Source: Atherinomorus stipes (taxonomy: Eukaryota > Chordata > Actinopteri > Atheriniformes > Atherinidae). Taken from it: a stretch of 64,000 nt of DNA. Shown piece after piece: positions 1-10,118 of this stretch; position 1 is the first letter of the stretch; each line of letters starts with the position of its first letter. The translations under genes were made by a program, and so were the position numbers. The notes beneath the pieces are model-generated. The model saw only the letters and a program-made list of their open reading frames with translations, was not told where the DNA came from and made no database searches. Location of the stretch: contig JALJCO010010492.1 of NCBI GenBank assembly GCA_023101725.1, forward strand, positions 1 to 64,000. The letters run 5' to 3'.

Positions 1-560
1 GCCTTTGAAATAAACTCCTTTGAGTTAAACTCAACTCAGTTTGAGTGTACATGCGTGACCACCAAATAAACTATTAGCTAGGAGTTAAAACAACTCAACA
101 GCAAGAGTTTAATATTTAACCCCCTGTCATAGTTAAATTTTAACATTTCCTGGAGTTAAAATAACTTATCCTTTAAGGGGTAAGATTAACACTCAAAGTG
201 AGTTAATTTTAAATTAACTCCTAACCAGTGTTAAGAACTGACTCTTAAATATATAATTAATTTAACACTTATTAGGAGTTAGCATTTTTTATACATCACA
301 TTGCTTTCATGTAAAAATGACAACAATAAAGAGTATAATTTTCAATACATTTTTTTTATTTTTTGTCACCTTGCATGAGGTTTAAAAAAATGTCATGCTT
401 GGTTACATTTTCAAAAAGGTGCTCCAGTAAGAACTGTCAAATCTGACACCAAAATACAGCTTTACAGAGGATGTTCAAGTCAGTAGTACCAATAAAACAG
501 CTGCATCTCTGCAGTGCAGAATTGCATAACATGTATACAAATAAAACATACAGGAAAAAT
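1..560. repeat. GAGTTAA/TTAACTC subterminal repeats and 3' flank of the transposase gene
   Basis: Bases 1-270 carry many copies, in both orientations, of GAGTTAA, GGAGTTA, TTAACTC and AACTCC. This is what the subterminal zone of a CACTA/EnSpm-type element looks like, and it lies just beyond the 3' end of the transposase on the minus strand. The terminal inverted repeat itself is not visible, so the element end is probably left of base 1. A T-rich run at 350-360 reads AATAAAA on the minus strand and could be the transposase polyadenylation signal. Assignment to the element is inferred from position. Confidence 0.55.
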
Positions 561-576
561 TAACACTGAAATAAAA

Positions 577-3015
577 TCAGATTATACAACCTTCTGATAC
601 AATGTAAAATTGTGAATCGCACCCATGAGACATCTGAGCATCAAAAGGTTTAAAATGTCTTAATTTGTCCCTCTCTATAACAAGTATCTTCCTTGGTATG
701 CTTTCATTAAGTTGAAAAGCATGAAAATGGACATGGAAATCAGCTATGTGTTCAACCAAAACAAAAAACACTTTGCCATTGTGCAAAACAATTGAACTTA
801 TTTTGCTGAAAAGTGGTACATTTTCATCAGAACCTGTGCAAACAAAGAGTCCAACACGATATTCAACTCCACAGCATTTTACCCACTTTGTAAGATTGAG
901 TGTAAATTGTGAATCGATTTTAAAAAATGACATGACATCTTCTGAAAATTCCAGAGTTTGAACTGAACACATTTTGACTGGACCAGATTCTACTGGATTC
1001 AAGGACAAGCACTCCCAATGATATGCAACTGCTAACTGGTGTTTGTTTGCTAGAGATACAGTTAAATTTTTGAAGTTCTTCACACAATCTTTGAAAAATT
1101 TGTGTTTTGCTTCAAACCTCATTGTCCAGATGTGAATTAGAGGTCCAATATTTCTAATGCATCTGGGGTAATGGAGCAAAAAATGATGTTTCGGAAGCAA
1201 GTTCTTTGATGGGTAAAGTTCTTTGAAGAGTCGATGATGTTCAATGATAAGGTGCTTTAAATACACAGTCATTCCGTCAGTGATTGAGTATGAGAACACA
1301 ATATTCATAATATTTAACAGCAACAGAAATAAATGCCAGTGCAAATCATCCTCTGGCACCAGGTCACCAAAAATTAATGGAATGTTTGTAATTAAACAAA
1401 GTGTTTGTGATGCATTTAAACCTATTCCATGTCCTACACAGTCCAGATTAATATTGGTTGGTTTGTTTTTATTTTCTAAATACCCGTAATTAAAAGCATA
1501 TGTGCGGTTCAGCAAGCTTTCTTTGGAAATGAAATGCTCAATTAAATATTCAAAAAGTAGTCTTATCTCATATTGACCAATTCCTTCCAAAATATCGTGC
1601 ATTATGTCAACAGCATAGTTTTCCGCGGTATTGAAATATGTCAAAGAATTAAGTGTGCTTTTCCTCTTAATGCCAAATGAGGAAGTAAGTGTTGGGTCAT
1701 CATCCAAAATTGTACAGTGTTGATTGTTTAGAACTCGTGATCTTAAAGTTAACCTTGGGTCATCCTCTGAAAAAACTGACTGAGCTGTAAATTTATCAAT
1801 TAAGCAAAAACGGCAGAAATAATGTGCACTAAATGACTCCACATATCCAAGAATGCAATGCATACCTAAGTTGTCACCAGTAATTTGAGCAAGTGTGCCA
1901 CATACAGGTTCTTCAGCAAATGGAACATCAATTCCAACAGTTTCTAGAATCTTCAAGTCACTGATTAAGGGTTTGAGTATTTCATCAATTCCATATTTTT
2001 TTACATCTTGCACATGAAACAAAGATACCAAGTGGATGTTCATAAGGGCAGAATTCACTTTTGGGGGAAGATTTCTGAGAATGAAGTAAAGGCAGCCAAC
2101 TTTATGTATACCTTTTTTTGACCCTAGAGGATTTGCACATTCAAATTCGTCATAGTACAACTGAATTTGGAGACTAAATCTATTAACTGAAAATAAGGGA
2201 TGATTTTTATAGTAACTCCCATCACAGAAGTCTTCATAAATATCAGAAGAAAAATGTCTTGGTTTTAATATCATCTCACAAATGCTTTCATTTTTAAAAA
2301 TGAACTGTAGCGTTTTCAAAATTGGAATGTAGGTGAATTTATCATTGACAGGAACTTGTTCGTAAGTCCCACTTTTATTTCGTCTTGTATCATACCTAAC
2401 TCCAAGGTGCACTTCAACTGGCTCTACTATACCCCATTTATCCCTGAAATGTTTCTTCCACTTGGTATCTGAGTTCAACTGACTGAAAGGGTTATCCAAA
2501 CTTTTAAACAAGTCTTCAATCGCTGGTCTGGATGGATTGCTTTCTGGAAGTACGTTTAGTACCTGGTCCTTAATATTAGATTGAAGATCCTCCACAAACT
2601 CCTCTAAATTTTCAATTGTGGAAAGAACTACAGTATTTGGTACACCACTTCCTAAAAGCTTGGCTATAATTGAAGCACACATATCTTTGTTATGAGTGGG
2701 TACTGGAGGTCTAGCCTCAACAGTTTGGCACTGAGATGAAGTAGATGGCATTTCATCATCTAATGACTGGTTATTATTATTTTCACTGTCACAGTTAGAA
2801 GGGTCTTCACAAGGCATGCAGGGGTCGACTGAAGAATGTATCTTGATGAGGTGTCTCCTAAATCCAGAAAAACTAGAGAACTGTAAGCAACAACCTGTCT
2901 GACCACATTTCAGTCTCAGACTTTGCCCCGGATACATTCCGTGAATTAGTTTAAGGTGCCTGAATAAATGGACAACTGTACCAAAGGATGAAGCACAAAT
3001 AAAACAACTTAACAT
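577..3015 (-). CDS. CACTA/EnSpm-like transposase with two N-terminal C2H2 zinc fingers (812 aa, intact)
   Basis: A single uninterrupted ORF. ATG at 3015 is the first in frame; the frame upstream of it reaches the preceding gene's stop at 3036-3034. Residues 4-25 (C4, C7, H20, H25) and 37-60 (C37, C42, H55, H60) form two C2H2-type fingers, probably for DNA binding. A low-complexity Ser/Asn/Asp linker follows, then a catalytic core resembling TNP2/Transposase_21-like proteins: NPLGSKKGIHKVG, GDNLGMHC (D about 380), CRFC, DIMHDILEG (D about 470 and 473), KHHFLLHYP and RFEAKH (E about 635). The two Asp and the Glu are candidates for the DDE triad. No stop or frameshift is visible, so the copy may still be functional. 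A string CTTTCTCAG just 5' of the ATG could also act as a splice acceptor, joining this ORF to an upstream exon. A domesticated host gene is the main alternative; the repeat-rich flank argues for a transposon. Confidence 0.8.
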   Translation of the reverse strand: MLSCFICASSFGTVVHLFRHLKLIHGMYPGQSLRLKCGQTGCCLQFSSFSGFRRHLIKIHSSVDPCMPCEDPSNCDSENNNNQSLDDEMPSTSSQCQTVEARPPVPTHNKDMCASIIAKLLGSGVPNTVVLSTIENLEEFVEDLQSNIKDQVLNVLPESNPSRPAIEDLFKSLDNPFSQLNSDTKWKKHFRDKWGIVEPVEVHLGVRYDTRRNKSGTYEQVPVNDKFTYIPILKTLQFIFKNESICEMILKPRHFSSDIYEDFCDGSYYKNHPLFSVNRFSLQIQLYYDEFECANPLGSKKGIHKVGCLYFILRNLPPKVNSALMNIHLVSLFHVQDVKKYGIDEILKPLISDLKILETVGIDVPFAEEPVCGTLAQITGDNLGMHCILGYVESFSAHYFCRFCLIDKFTAQSVFSEDDPRLTLRSRVLNNQHCTILDDDPTLTSSFGIKRKSTLNSLTYFNTAENYAVDIMHDILEGIGQYEIRLLFEYLIEHFISKESLLNRTYAFNYGYLENKNKPTNINLDCVGHGIGLNASQTLCLITNIPLIFGDLVPEDDLHWHLFLLLLNIMNIVFSYSITDGMTVYLKHLIIEHHRLFKELYPSKNLLPKHHFLLHYPRCIRNIGPLIHIWTMRFEAKHKFFKDCVKNFKNLTVSLANKHQLAVAYHWECLSLNPVESGPVKMCSVQTLEFSEDVMSFFKIDSQFTLNLTKWVKCCGVEYRVGLFVCTGSDENVPLFSKISSIVLHNGKVFFVLVEHIADFHVHFHAFQLNESIPRKILVIERDKLRHFKPFDAQMSHGCDSQFYIVSEGCII

Positions 3016-3033
3016 TGTGGCTGAGAAAGCCAA

Positions 3034-5557
3034 CTACAGCTTGTTCAACAGCTTTGCTCTCAGCTCTTTAACTTTTGGTGTTTCATCTGTTGTACCTATG
3101 TCGATATTGTACACAGTTGTCTGCAGAAATGTGTACAGGCTGGACAGGGCATCATCATACTTCACACTGAAGACAAAATGTGACTTGAACAGCTCATCAA
3201 AAGCACCTAAGGATGTACATGACTGACATGGCAGAAGCTTCTTGTCCAAGACGATGTAGAAGGTGAAAACCTGGGCCTTTGAAGTCCCAATAGCGAGGAG
3301 ATATGGCTGACAGGTTTCTGCAGTGGTCAGGAGATGATCTTCAAGGCTATGGCATGACTGAAACACAAAAACATGAATGTATGAAAATTTAGTTATACAA
3401 GTACAAAGTATCTTTTAAGAATAGAACTGTGTTGTTTTGGCAAACCTTGTGAAATTTCACCAGATGATCTGTTGCCTCTCCAACACTGATCTTCTTGGGC
3501 CGCTTCCTGCCAGCTGGTTGTGGTGTGAGAAGATGCAGCAAGACAAGAATGGAAGCCATGTCGCTGTCCCACTCTGGAGAAAAATACACACTAATTATTT
3601 GAAAGCGTGACGCTGATAACATGAAAGCATTAAGACTACTTTATGCACATGTACAAGTAAATATGCATGGTGCATGAACATATTGAAGAGCTTATGTAGT
3701 TACTGGACTAAAAGCTACAAGGATGTATTCTTTTTTGTGCAGACAGAAGAAGTAAAAAATAAAAAAATCTAAAAAGGAAAAAATTGCTTTGTTTGTTTTA
3801 AATTGAAAGTAATTAAAAAAAAAAACAAACAAACAGACAAACATGCACACTGTAATCAGAGTTACTTGATTACCAGAATAACTACATTACTCTTTTGATG
3901 ACTGTACCTGGCTCCTCAGTAGTGTCAGGCCTTTCACTCAGAGCAGCTTTTAATTGCTCTTTTAGGAGGATGGTCTCTTTAAGGGTCCTGGCCTCCTGGA
4001 TGACTTTTTCTTTGAAACTGGTGTTCCACTTTTCAAGGAATCTTGAAGCAACATCAGCTCCAAACATCAGAGAGAAATCTTGCAAAATCTAATTGTGAAA
4101 AGGAAAGTACAACAACTTTAAAGACTGAATTTCTTTCAGGAATAATAATAAAAAAATCTCAATTTAATACTTACCAGTCCCTTGACATCCAGGAAACGAG
4201 GAAACATTTGTAGTACGTCAGCTGAGCGCTGTGGATCATGCAGGATCTGCTGACGGTAGAAGAAGGTTTCCCTCATCTTCTGGAACACTAAGTCACGGTC
4301 AGTTGTGTGGTGAAGGAGAGACATGGCTTCCATACAATCATCTCCCATTCGCTGGTCATCCATGGTACCACATGTTCTAGTTGATGTAGGACCTCCTTTG
4401 AGTTCCACTTTATCCTTGGTTGTTGACGTGGTTCTGGATTTACGCTGCACGGTTTTCACACGCCACTGAAGAAAGCCTGTGTTGCTCTGAATGTCATAGA
4501 AGTGTTCCTGCGAGGAAAGCAGTATGGCATGTTGGAAATAGAATAGCTTAGCAACAGCAGTAAGTTTAAATGGCTGATATGGTACTTATAACAATAAGAG
4601 ACTTACATATCCCTTCTTAGAGTATGGGTCCTTCAGAGCTGGGAAGAGTGACACAATTCCAAGGGCATGGAATTCCTTGGTTGCTTTACTAACAGCTCTC
4701 CTGCAAGAGTGAAAGTGTTAATCATGCCATTTTAGATAATTCAAAATAAAAACAAGGTAAAAGGTTATTTCTTAGAGCATGTTACCCTTCTTTTTCATGC
4801 ATGTGAGCCACAATAATGTTGACCATTAACCGTCGGGTGGAATCTTTCAAACTTCTGGTATCCTCATATTCTTTAATCACAGTCATGCCAGCTGGTTTTG
4901 AAGAGAGAATTTCCTCCACATTCTAAAAGAAAACAAAAGAGAAAAGACAAAGGAAGAGGTTACAATATTTAACCAAACCAGTATAAATTAAATATTGGGT
5001 GGAATATTGCATTACTGGTCACTTGTAAAGTATTTCCAAAACATTACTTTTTTTGCAAGAACGCTGCTCAAAGGGGGATCAATCTGTTGTATGAGATCAC
5101 TTGTCTCACTGCTCAAGCTGCTCAAACTGCTTGAGACAGACACTGTATCTGTCAGGGATGGTGAAGAGGTCCTTTCACCCTCTTGCTGCAGGACAGTCAA
5201 ATCTGGAGATCAAAAAAACACCACAGTATGAAAGATATAAAAACTAACATAAGCTCAAAACAAGAGTATATCATGTGTCTGGATGGCTGCTCACTATTTC
5301 AAGTCAAAACATGACATTTAACTACTCAGACAACATGCCTCGTCTTACCGGCATCTGTAATTGGAGGGCACAAGTGGCAAATCGTTACGCATGTCAAATA
5401 AAAACTTGTCGGTTTTAGATCGGTAAACCATGTCAGGGTATAGTACTACTTACCACAAGTAGTGAGGGTCACATATTCAGTCAGGTCCGAACACTCAGTT
5501 GAGTTCATGGACGCTTCAGCAGATGGAAGGTCTGAAACAGACATAGCACATTTAACT

Positions 5558-5610
<53 letters not shown>

Positions 5611-6270
5611 CATATTATATTGAGATTATAGATATGTCCATATCTTGTTTCTGATATTCAAGCTACTAATCAAGATCTAAATCCTCAAAATGTTTCTGCA
5701 ACAAAAGATCATAAATGCCCTACCTTGACCAGTGTAAACGTAAAAGCACACTTCTTTGGTCGTTGCAATTTCTGGAAAGACATCCTCATCAACCTCAACA
5801 CCCTGGTCATCTGTGACTCTCAGTGGTGTAGTGTCTGGTATCAGAAACTTCTGCTGGACTACACGTAGAGCAGATTCTGTGTTAAAAAGTTTATTTCCCC
5901 TCAATTTTAAAAGGAATATGCCACCCCTGGGTGAAATTGGGCCGCCCCCGCAGTCATGGGTGCGGGTCAGAGTTAATTAGTTCACTTTTCCCAAGTGGTG
6001 CTAGTTGGAAACACCAGATTACAGCAACTACGTTAAGCTAAGCTAAAGTCAGCGCTGCCAGATTCAGAGAACGGGTCGGCCAGAAAACGCTTCTGCCCAC
6101 TTGTCCATCTCAGAGGACTGCGGGGGGAAGCTTAATCTCACCCAGGGGTGGAATATGCCTTAAACGGCGTAATAAACACACAACTCACCTGCAGCGAGAA
6201 ACTCCGCGAAGCAAACGTCTTGCAGTTTTAGATACTTCTTTTTCCCTCCAAGCTGCACTTTCACTAACAT
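3034..6270 (-). CDS. Transposon-associated SAMD3-like protein with CIDE-N-like N-terminus (10 exons, 554 aa)
   Basis: Coding exons on the minus strand in transcript order: 6270-6189, 5876-5724, 5531-5454, 5202-5048, 4922-4786, 4700-4607, 4507-4175, 4088-3908, 3573-3446, 3357-3034. All introns are GT-AG, and the exons sum to 1665 nt with every phase matching. ATG is at 6270 and the stop at 3036-3034. The first about 80 residues (MLVKVQLGGKKKYLKLQD start, later RVTDDQGVEVDEDVFPEI) look like a CIDE-N/PB1-type ubiquitin-like fold. A Ser-rich linker follows, then a long domain with NVEEILSSKP, RRLMVNIIVAHMHEKEG, FPALKDPYSKKGYEHFYD and FPRFLDVKGL. Proteins of this type are annotated as sterile-alpha-motif-domain-containing 3-like in fish, often in many copies. 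The stop lies 18 nt before the transposase ATG on the same strand, so I infer one two-gene element. Biochemical role unknown. Confidence 0.75.
5563..5609. repeat. (AT)n microsatellite
   Basis: An uninterrupted AT dinucleotide run of about 47 bp inside an intron of the SAMD3-like gene, upstream on + coordinates of its third coding exon. Confidence 0.95.
5911..6159. mobile_element. piggyBac-like MITE flanked by TTAA
   Basis: The ends are inverted repeats: AAGGAATATGCCACCCCTGG on the left and CCCAGGGGTGGAATATGCC on the right. TTAA flanks both sides (5907-5910 and 6160-6163). TTAA target duplication is the piggyBac hallmark. The element is 249 bp, non-coding, and lies in the first intron of the SAMD3-like gene. 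Confidence 0.8.
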
Positions 6271-6823
6271 CTCGTCCTGATACTGAATGTGAAATAGATA
6301 ATCAACACAACTTAACGATTGCTAAATGGTTAAATAGCAGCAATATTAACGCTTCCAAGCATTGAAACTAAAATACATGCGTCGACTTGTTGTGGCAGAT
6401 GAACCGTTGGGGGGAACAAACGTCATCATCCAAAACGGCTAAACTTTCCGGTTGCTAGCTTCTTGGCCAAGATGGGCTTCGCTGTTTTATTTTCTCTTTC
6501 AAGACTGACATATAGTTGCCTTCATGACTTGAGCGATACCCAAACCGTAATAATAATAATAACTAGTGGCTAATGTTTCCACGTCGCCATTACTGTAGCG
6601 TTAGTTACGAATGCTAAAGTGTGCAACCACCATTTACATTTGTAAAGCCAGTTTATAAAATAACAGCGTCAACAAAATTATGTCATACTATCATGAAATA
6701 TCTAACATCTTAAATAAATCGTCGTAATTGTGCTTTTATCTACCATACGTACCGTCGAGGTCCTCCTTGCTGGTCGCGCCCTTACACACTGAACACCCGG
6801 CGAATAGACTCCAAAATAAAACA
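6271..6823. other. Upstream flank of the SAMD3-like gene (presumed 5' UTR/promoter), no gene
   Basis: This stretch lies 5' of the minus-strand ATG at 6270 and ends at a hAT insertion. It has scattered CpG sites and no ORF I can support. It should contain the promoter and 5' UTR of the two-gene element, but I see no clear TATA box or initiator. The right end of the element is here or, more likely, beyond the hAT insertion, where TTTAACTC and GAGAGTC motifs recur at 8430-8480. Confidence 0.4.
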
Positions 6824-8422
6824 CAGTGGTGTAGTCTAGTTGATTCTAGTAGGTATACTGTGGCTGTGTGTGTCCCCCCCCCCCCGAATTAAAAAAAGAC
6901 AAAACAATATATATTATATTGTATATACAAAATACAAAAATATTTTGAGATAGGATGAAATTAAAAAAACATGAAAATGTCATACATTCTGGATTCATTG
7001 CAAATCAACTGAAATATTGCAAGCCCTTACTGTTTTAATATTGCTGATTATGGCATACAGCTTAAGAAAACTCAAATATCCTATCTCAAAATATTAGAAT
7101 ATCATGAATTCTAATTTTCTGAAACAGTCCTGTATGTTGCTAAAACCCATGCACTGCACTCACGCAGAACAGTTCATACAGTATTCACCTTTTGTCTTCT
7201 CTTTGACTCATCACTGACCCTCCTCATCATCACGTTCTCTTCTCACCTGCTCTTATCTCATTATTTGCTCTTTTTTTCTTCCTAATTAGTTCTTCTTCTC
7301 ATCACTTGTTCTCCTTTTCTCCTACTCATTTGTTTTCTCCTCCTCATTTGTTCTCATTTTCTCCTCATTTATTCATTAATAGGTTTCATAAATCAGAAAT
7401 TGTTCTTTAATGAAAAGTCTACGTGTTGTAGTTTTTACACCGGACAGTTAAATGTTGTCAGTACAAAATTATTTGAGTGGAATTGCCCTTTAAGCCAAAA
7501 TCGAAACAGAAGCTGGAAAGGAGTTGCTGCTAACTTCAGCCTCGTTTTTTATGTTGGGGGGTTTCATGTTGACTTTTTCATGGTGTTTTTAAGGAGAAAA
7601 AAAAGAGTAAAAAGAGTCTACACTGATATCTTACCTTTTACTTTCCTGCTGAAAAGCTGAGGATGTATCTGCTGCTTTCTCTCATATTTTCTGTCCATCT
7701 CCGCTCTCATCATCTGCTTTAATATGACTGCTGCTCTCCTCTGCACATGCGCACACGGAGCTGACAAACTTACTTTAGCTTCGTCTGACATCCGATGGGG
7801 GGCTAATCGGACCTCGGACTTCACACACTCACGCACACACCACACCAACGGGAGCTAGGCTAAACCGTCGCATATTTATGGTGCGTTCAAGTGCTGGTAG
7901 AAAGCTGGGTCATTTGGTTTTTCATCTGATTTTTTCAGAAAAAGGTGGTTAAACAGTAAATTCATACCCAGGGCTAGACTCAAAACATCCGGGGCTGAAG
8001 CTCCGGGAAAATCGGCTGGCGATGCCACTGCTCACGCCTGTTTCAAACTCCCTCATCTGACTCTTGCTCCAGGCTGCCAGGTCCAGCTCTCATCTACAAC
8101 GCACCTGCACGCATTGTACATGTGACGCACTTCTTCTCAGCTGACCAGCGTTGGCGGATCGTGCTGCTGTTCTTCACTGCTTCGTTAAGGCTGGTTTTTA
8201 CCGTAGGGCGCAAACTCAGCAGTTAACATGAGCTTCAGGCTTGACAGTTCAGACGTGCCGCTTCCTCACACAGAAAATGGGGAATTTCTGAACGGGAAAG
8301 TTATGCAACAAAAACATGCTGATACGTATCTGTGCGCATTTTTCAGTGGTTATACGGTAATTTGGGACTTTTTCTAGTGAGTATACGGCGTATACCTGCG
8401 TATCACGTAGACTACACCACTG
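6824..8422. mobile_element. hAT-superfamily non-autonomous DNA transposon with perfect 8-bp TSD
   Basis: The ends are inverted: CAGTGGTGTAGTCTA on the left and TAGACTACACCACTG on the right, with further imperfect pairing around GTAGGTATAC/GTATACCTGC. The flanks 6816-6823 and 8423-8430 are both ATAAAACA, an exact 8-bp target site duplication typical of hAT. The 1,599-bp interior shows no transposase. It contains a T/C-rich tract at 7190-7370 and a C9-type homopolymer near the left end. Confidence 0.92.
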
Positions 8423-8910
8423 ATAAAACACTGCCAGGAGTAGTAGTTTAACTCAAACGAGAGTCAAGGTTGAAAAATAAACCCCCAAAATCTAACACTT
8501 TCACACTTTTTTGCTTAACCCCAAATATTTTCACCCCTGAAATTTGCTGTGTACGTTCACACTGCAGGTCTTAATGCTCAGTTCCGATTTTTTTGTCAGA
8601 TCCGATCTTTTTGTGTGGGTGTTCACGTTACATTTCTAAATGTGGCCTGTCGCCGACTGCAGTATGAACAGCTCATGCTTCTGAAGTGACACGCATGCTC
8701 AGTTAAACATGAATGACATCACGCACATAACGGTGGTCATGGAAACCAATGCAAACAAGCATGGAGGTTACCGGCATTGCGGACTCACGTTGAAAGCAAT
8801 TTGTGGCGGCAGTCGGCAAATGTATGAGCGGGTTTTGTGACGACGGAGGAAGAAGACAAACGCATTTGTGATGACTTCTGTGTGTTGAACAGTTGCTGCT
8901 ACATGTGTAG

Positions 8911-8974
8911 GAGTGTGTAGCTGCAGAGGAGTGTGTAGCTGCAGAGGAGTGTGTAGCTGCAGAGGAGTGTGTGG
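8911..8974. repeat. 18-bp minisatellite, about 3.5 units
   Basis: The unit GTGTGTAGCTGCAGAGGA is repeated head to tail; each unit has the palindrome CTGCAG. The repeat makes short cysteine-rich or His/Leu-rich ORFs in several frames that have no other coding support. Confidence 0.9.
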
Positions 8975-9297
8975 ATGCAACGTCGGAGCAGGATGGTGGA
9001 TGAGGATGTTTCGGATCAGATGTTCTGAGGGAATCATATCTCTTCACAGATATGTCACCAAGCACTTCAGCTGCGGTAGAAATAAACTCATATATCACAG
9101 TGATCAGCTGATTAGCCTACTAAGCGCGCGCGAGGGGGGCGTTATGCTGGAGAGAAGCGGCTTTATTTTAATTCTGCACATTTATCACCGCGGTTCTTCT
9201 CTACCTGCTGCGGTGAACGTGCCTTTCTAAGCCGGACACATTTCACACACATCTTTCCTCTTCTGGCCTCATCCACAGCGACGCGCTTCCCCTGCAG

Positions 9298-9470
9298 TTA
9301 AAATCCGCACGTCTCTGTATTCTCTCTTTTTAATCCTAAATGCTTTTAATTTTGAATGATGCTTCTAATTGTTTTTTTCTCTCCCTTTTGCTTATAATGT
9401 TTTATGTAAAGCACTTTGAATTGTTCTGTACATGAAATGTGCTATACAAATAAACTTGCCTTGCCTTGCC
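9298..9470 (+). mobile_element. L2-type LINE 3' end (5'-truncated)
   Basis: The 3' tail reads TTATGTAAAGCACTTTGAAT, then ATGTGCTATACAAATAAA, and ends in CTTGCCTTGCCTTGCC. The same tail terminates the longer LINE with reverse transcriptase at 26360-27651 and recurs at 50640-50825. Only the 3' untranslated part is present. Confidence 0.8.
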
Positions 9471-10118
9471 CGCGCGTGCACACCGTCTCACTCACCTTCA
9501 CACACTGAGTTGCTGGACCACAAAAAAAGTTTCCCCCAACACTTTCATTAGTTTCCAGGTTGACGTTCAATCAGAGCCAGAAAAATACGATTTAACTGTT
9601 CAGTCCATTGTTTAAATTCCGTTTCTGTCTCATCTGGTGCAGAAATAAGGACGTCTGTCTCGATCTCAGAGAAGAGGTCGGATAAAATGCGACATGCCCG
9701 TACAGACTGCAGTCGCTTCAACACAGATCGGATATGTATCCGATTTAATACCACATTTGAAAGTGGCCTGAATCCGATCCAGAAATGTCAGATTCAATGC
9801 GACTTGCGCTGTTCACACAGTCAGAGGCAGATCGGATATGGGTCACATTTGAGCGAAAAGATCGGATTCAGGTCGCATTTACCTGCAGTGTGAACGTAGC
9901 CTCAGTTACTCGTTACAAAATAACAAGGAACGTAACAGCCAATGTACAATCTTTGTTTTGTTGTAGTGGGACTAGTAGCAGCCGTCTCTGAAGCTAACCT
10001 TTATCTGCCTCAGCAGCAGGTGAACGGCTGTTTAGCGTCGCTGGCCTGGTCTTCAGTCCAAGAAGAGCGAGACTGAGTTCTCACCATTTTGAGAAACAAC
10101 TTTTTTTTAGGTTGAACA

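Larger units (their letters stand above)
8552..9899. mobile_element. Non-autonomous DNA transposon with ACGTTCACACTGCAGGT terminal repeats
   Basis: The left end reads TACGTTCACACTGCAGGT and the right end ACCTGCAGTGTGAACGTA, an exact inversion. Subterminal GATCGGAT/ATCCGATC-like motifs recur inside both ends (8580-8605, 9725-9870). No transposase ORF survives and no clean target duplication was found, so the superfamily is open (hAT or PIF/Harbinger). A LINE tail (9298-9470) and a short 18-bp minisatellite are nested inside. Confidence 0.75.
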
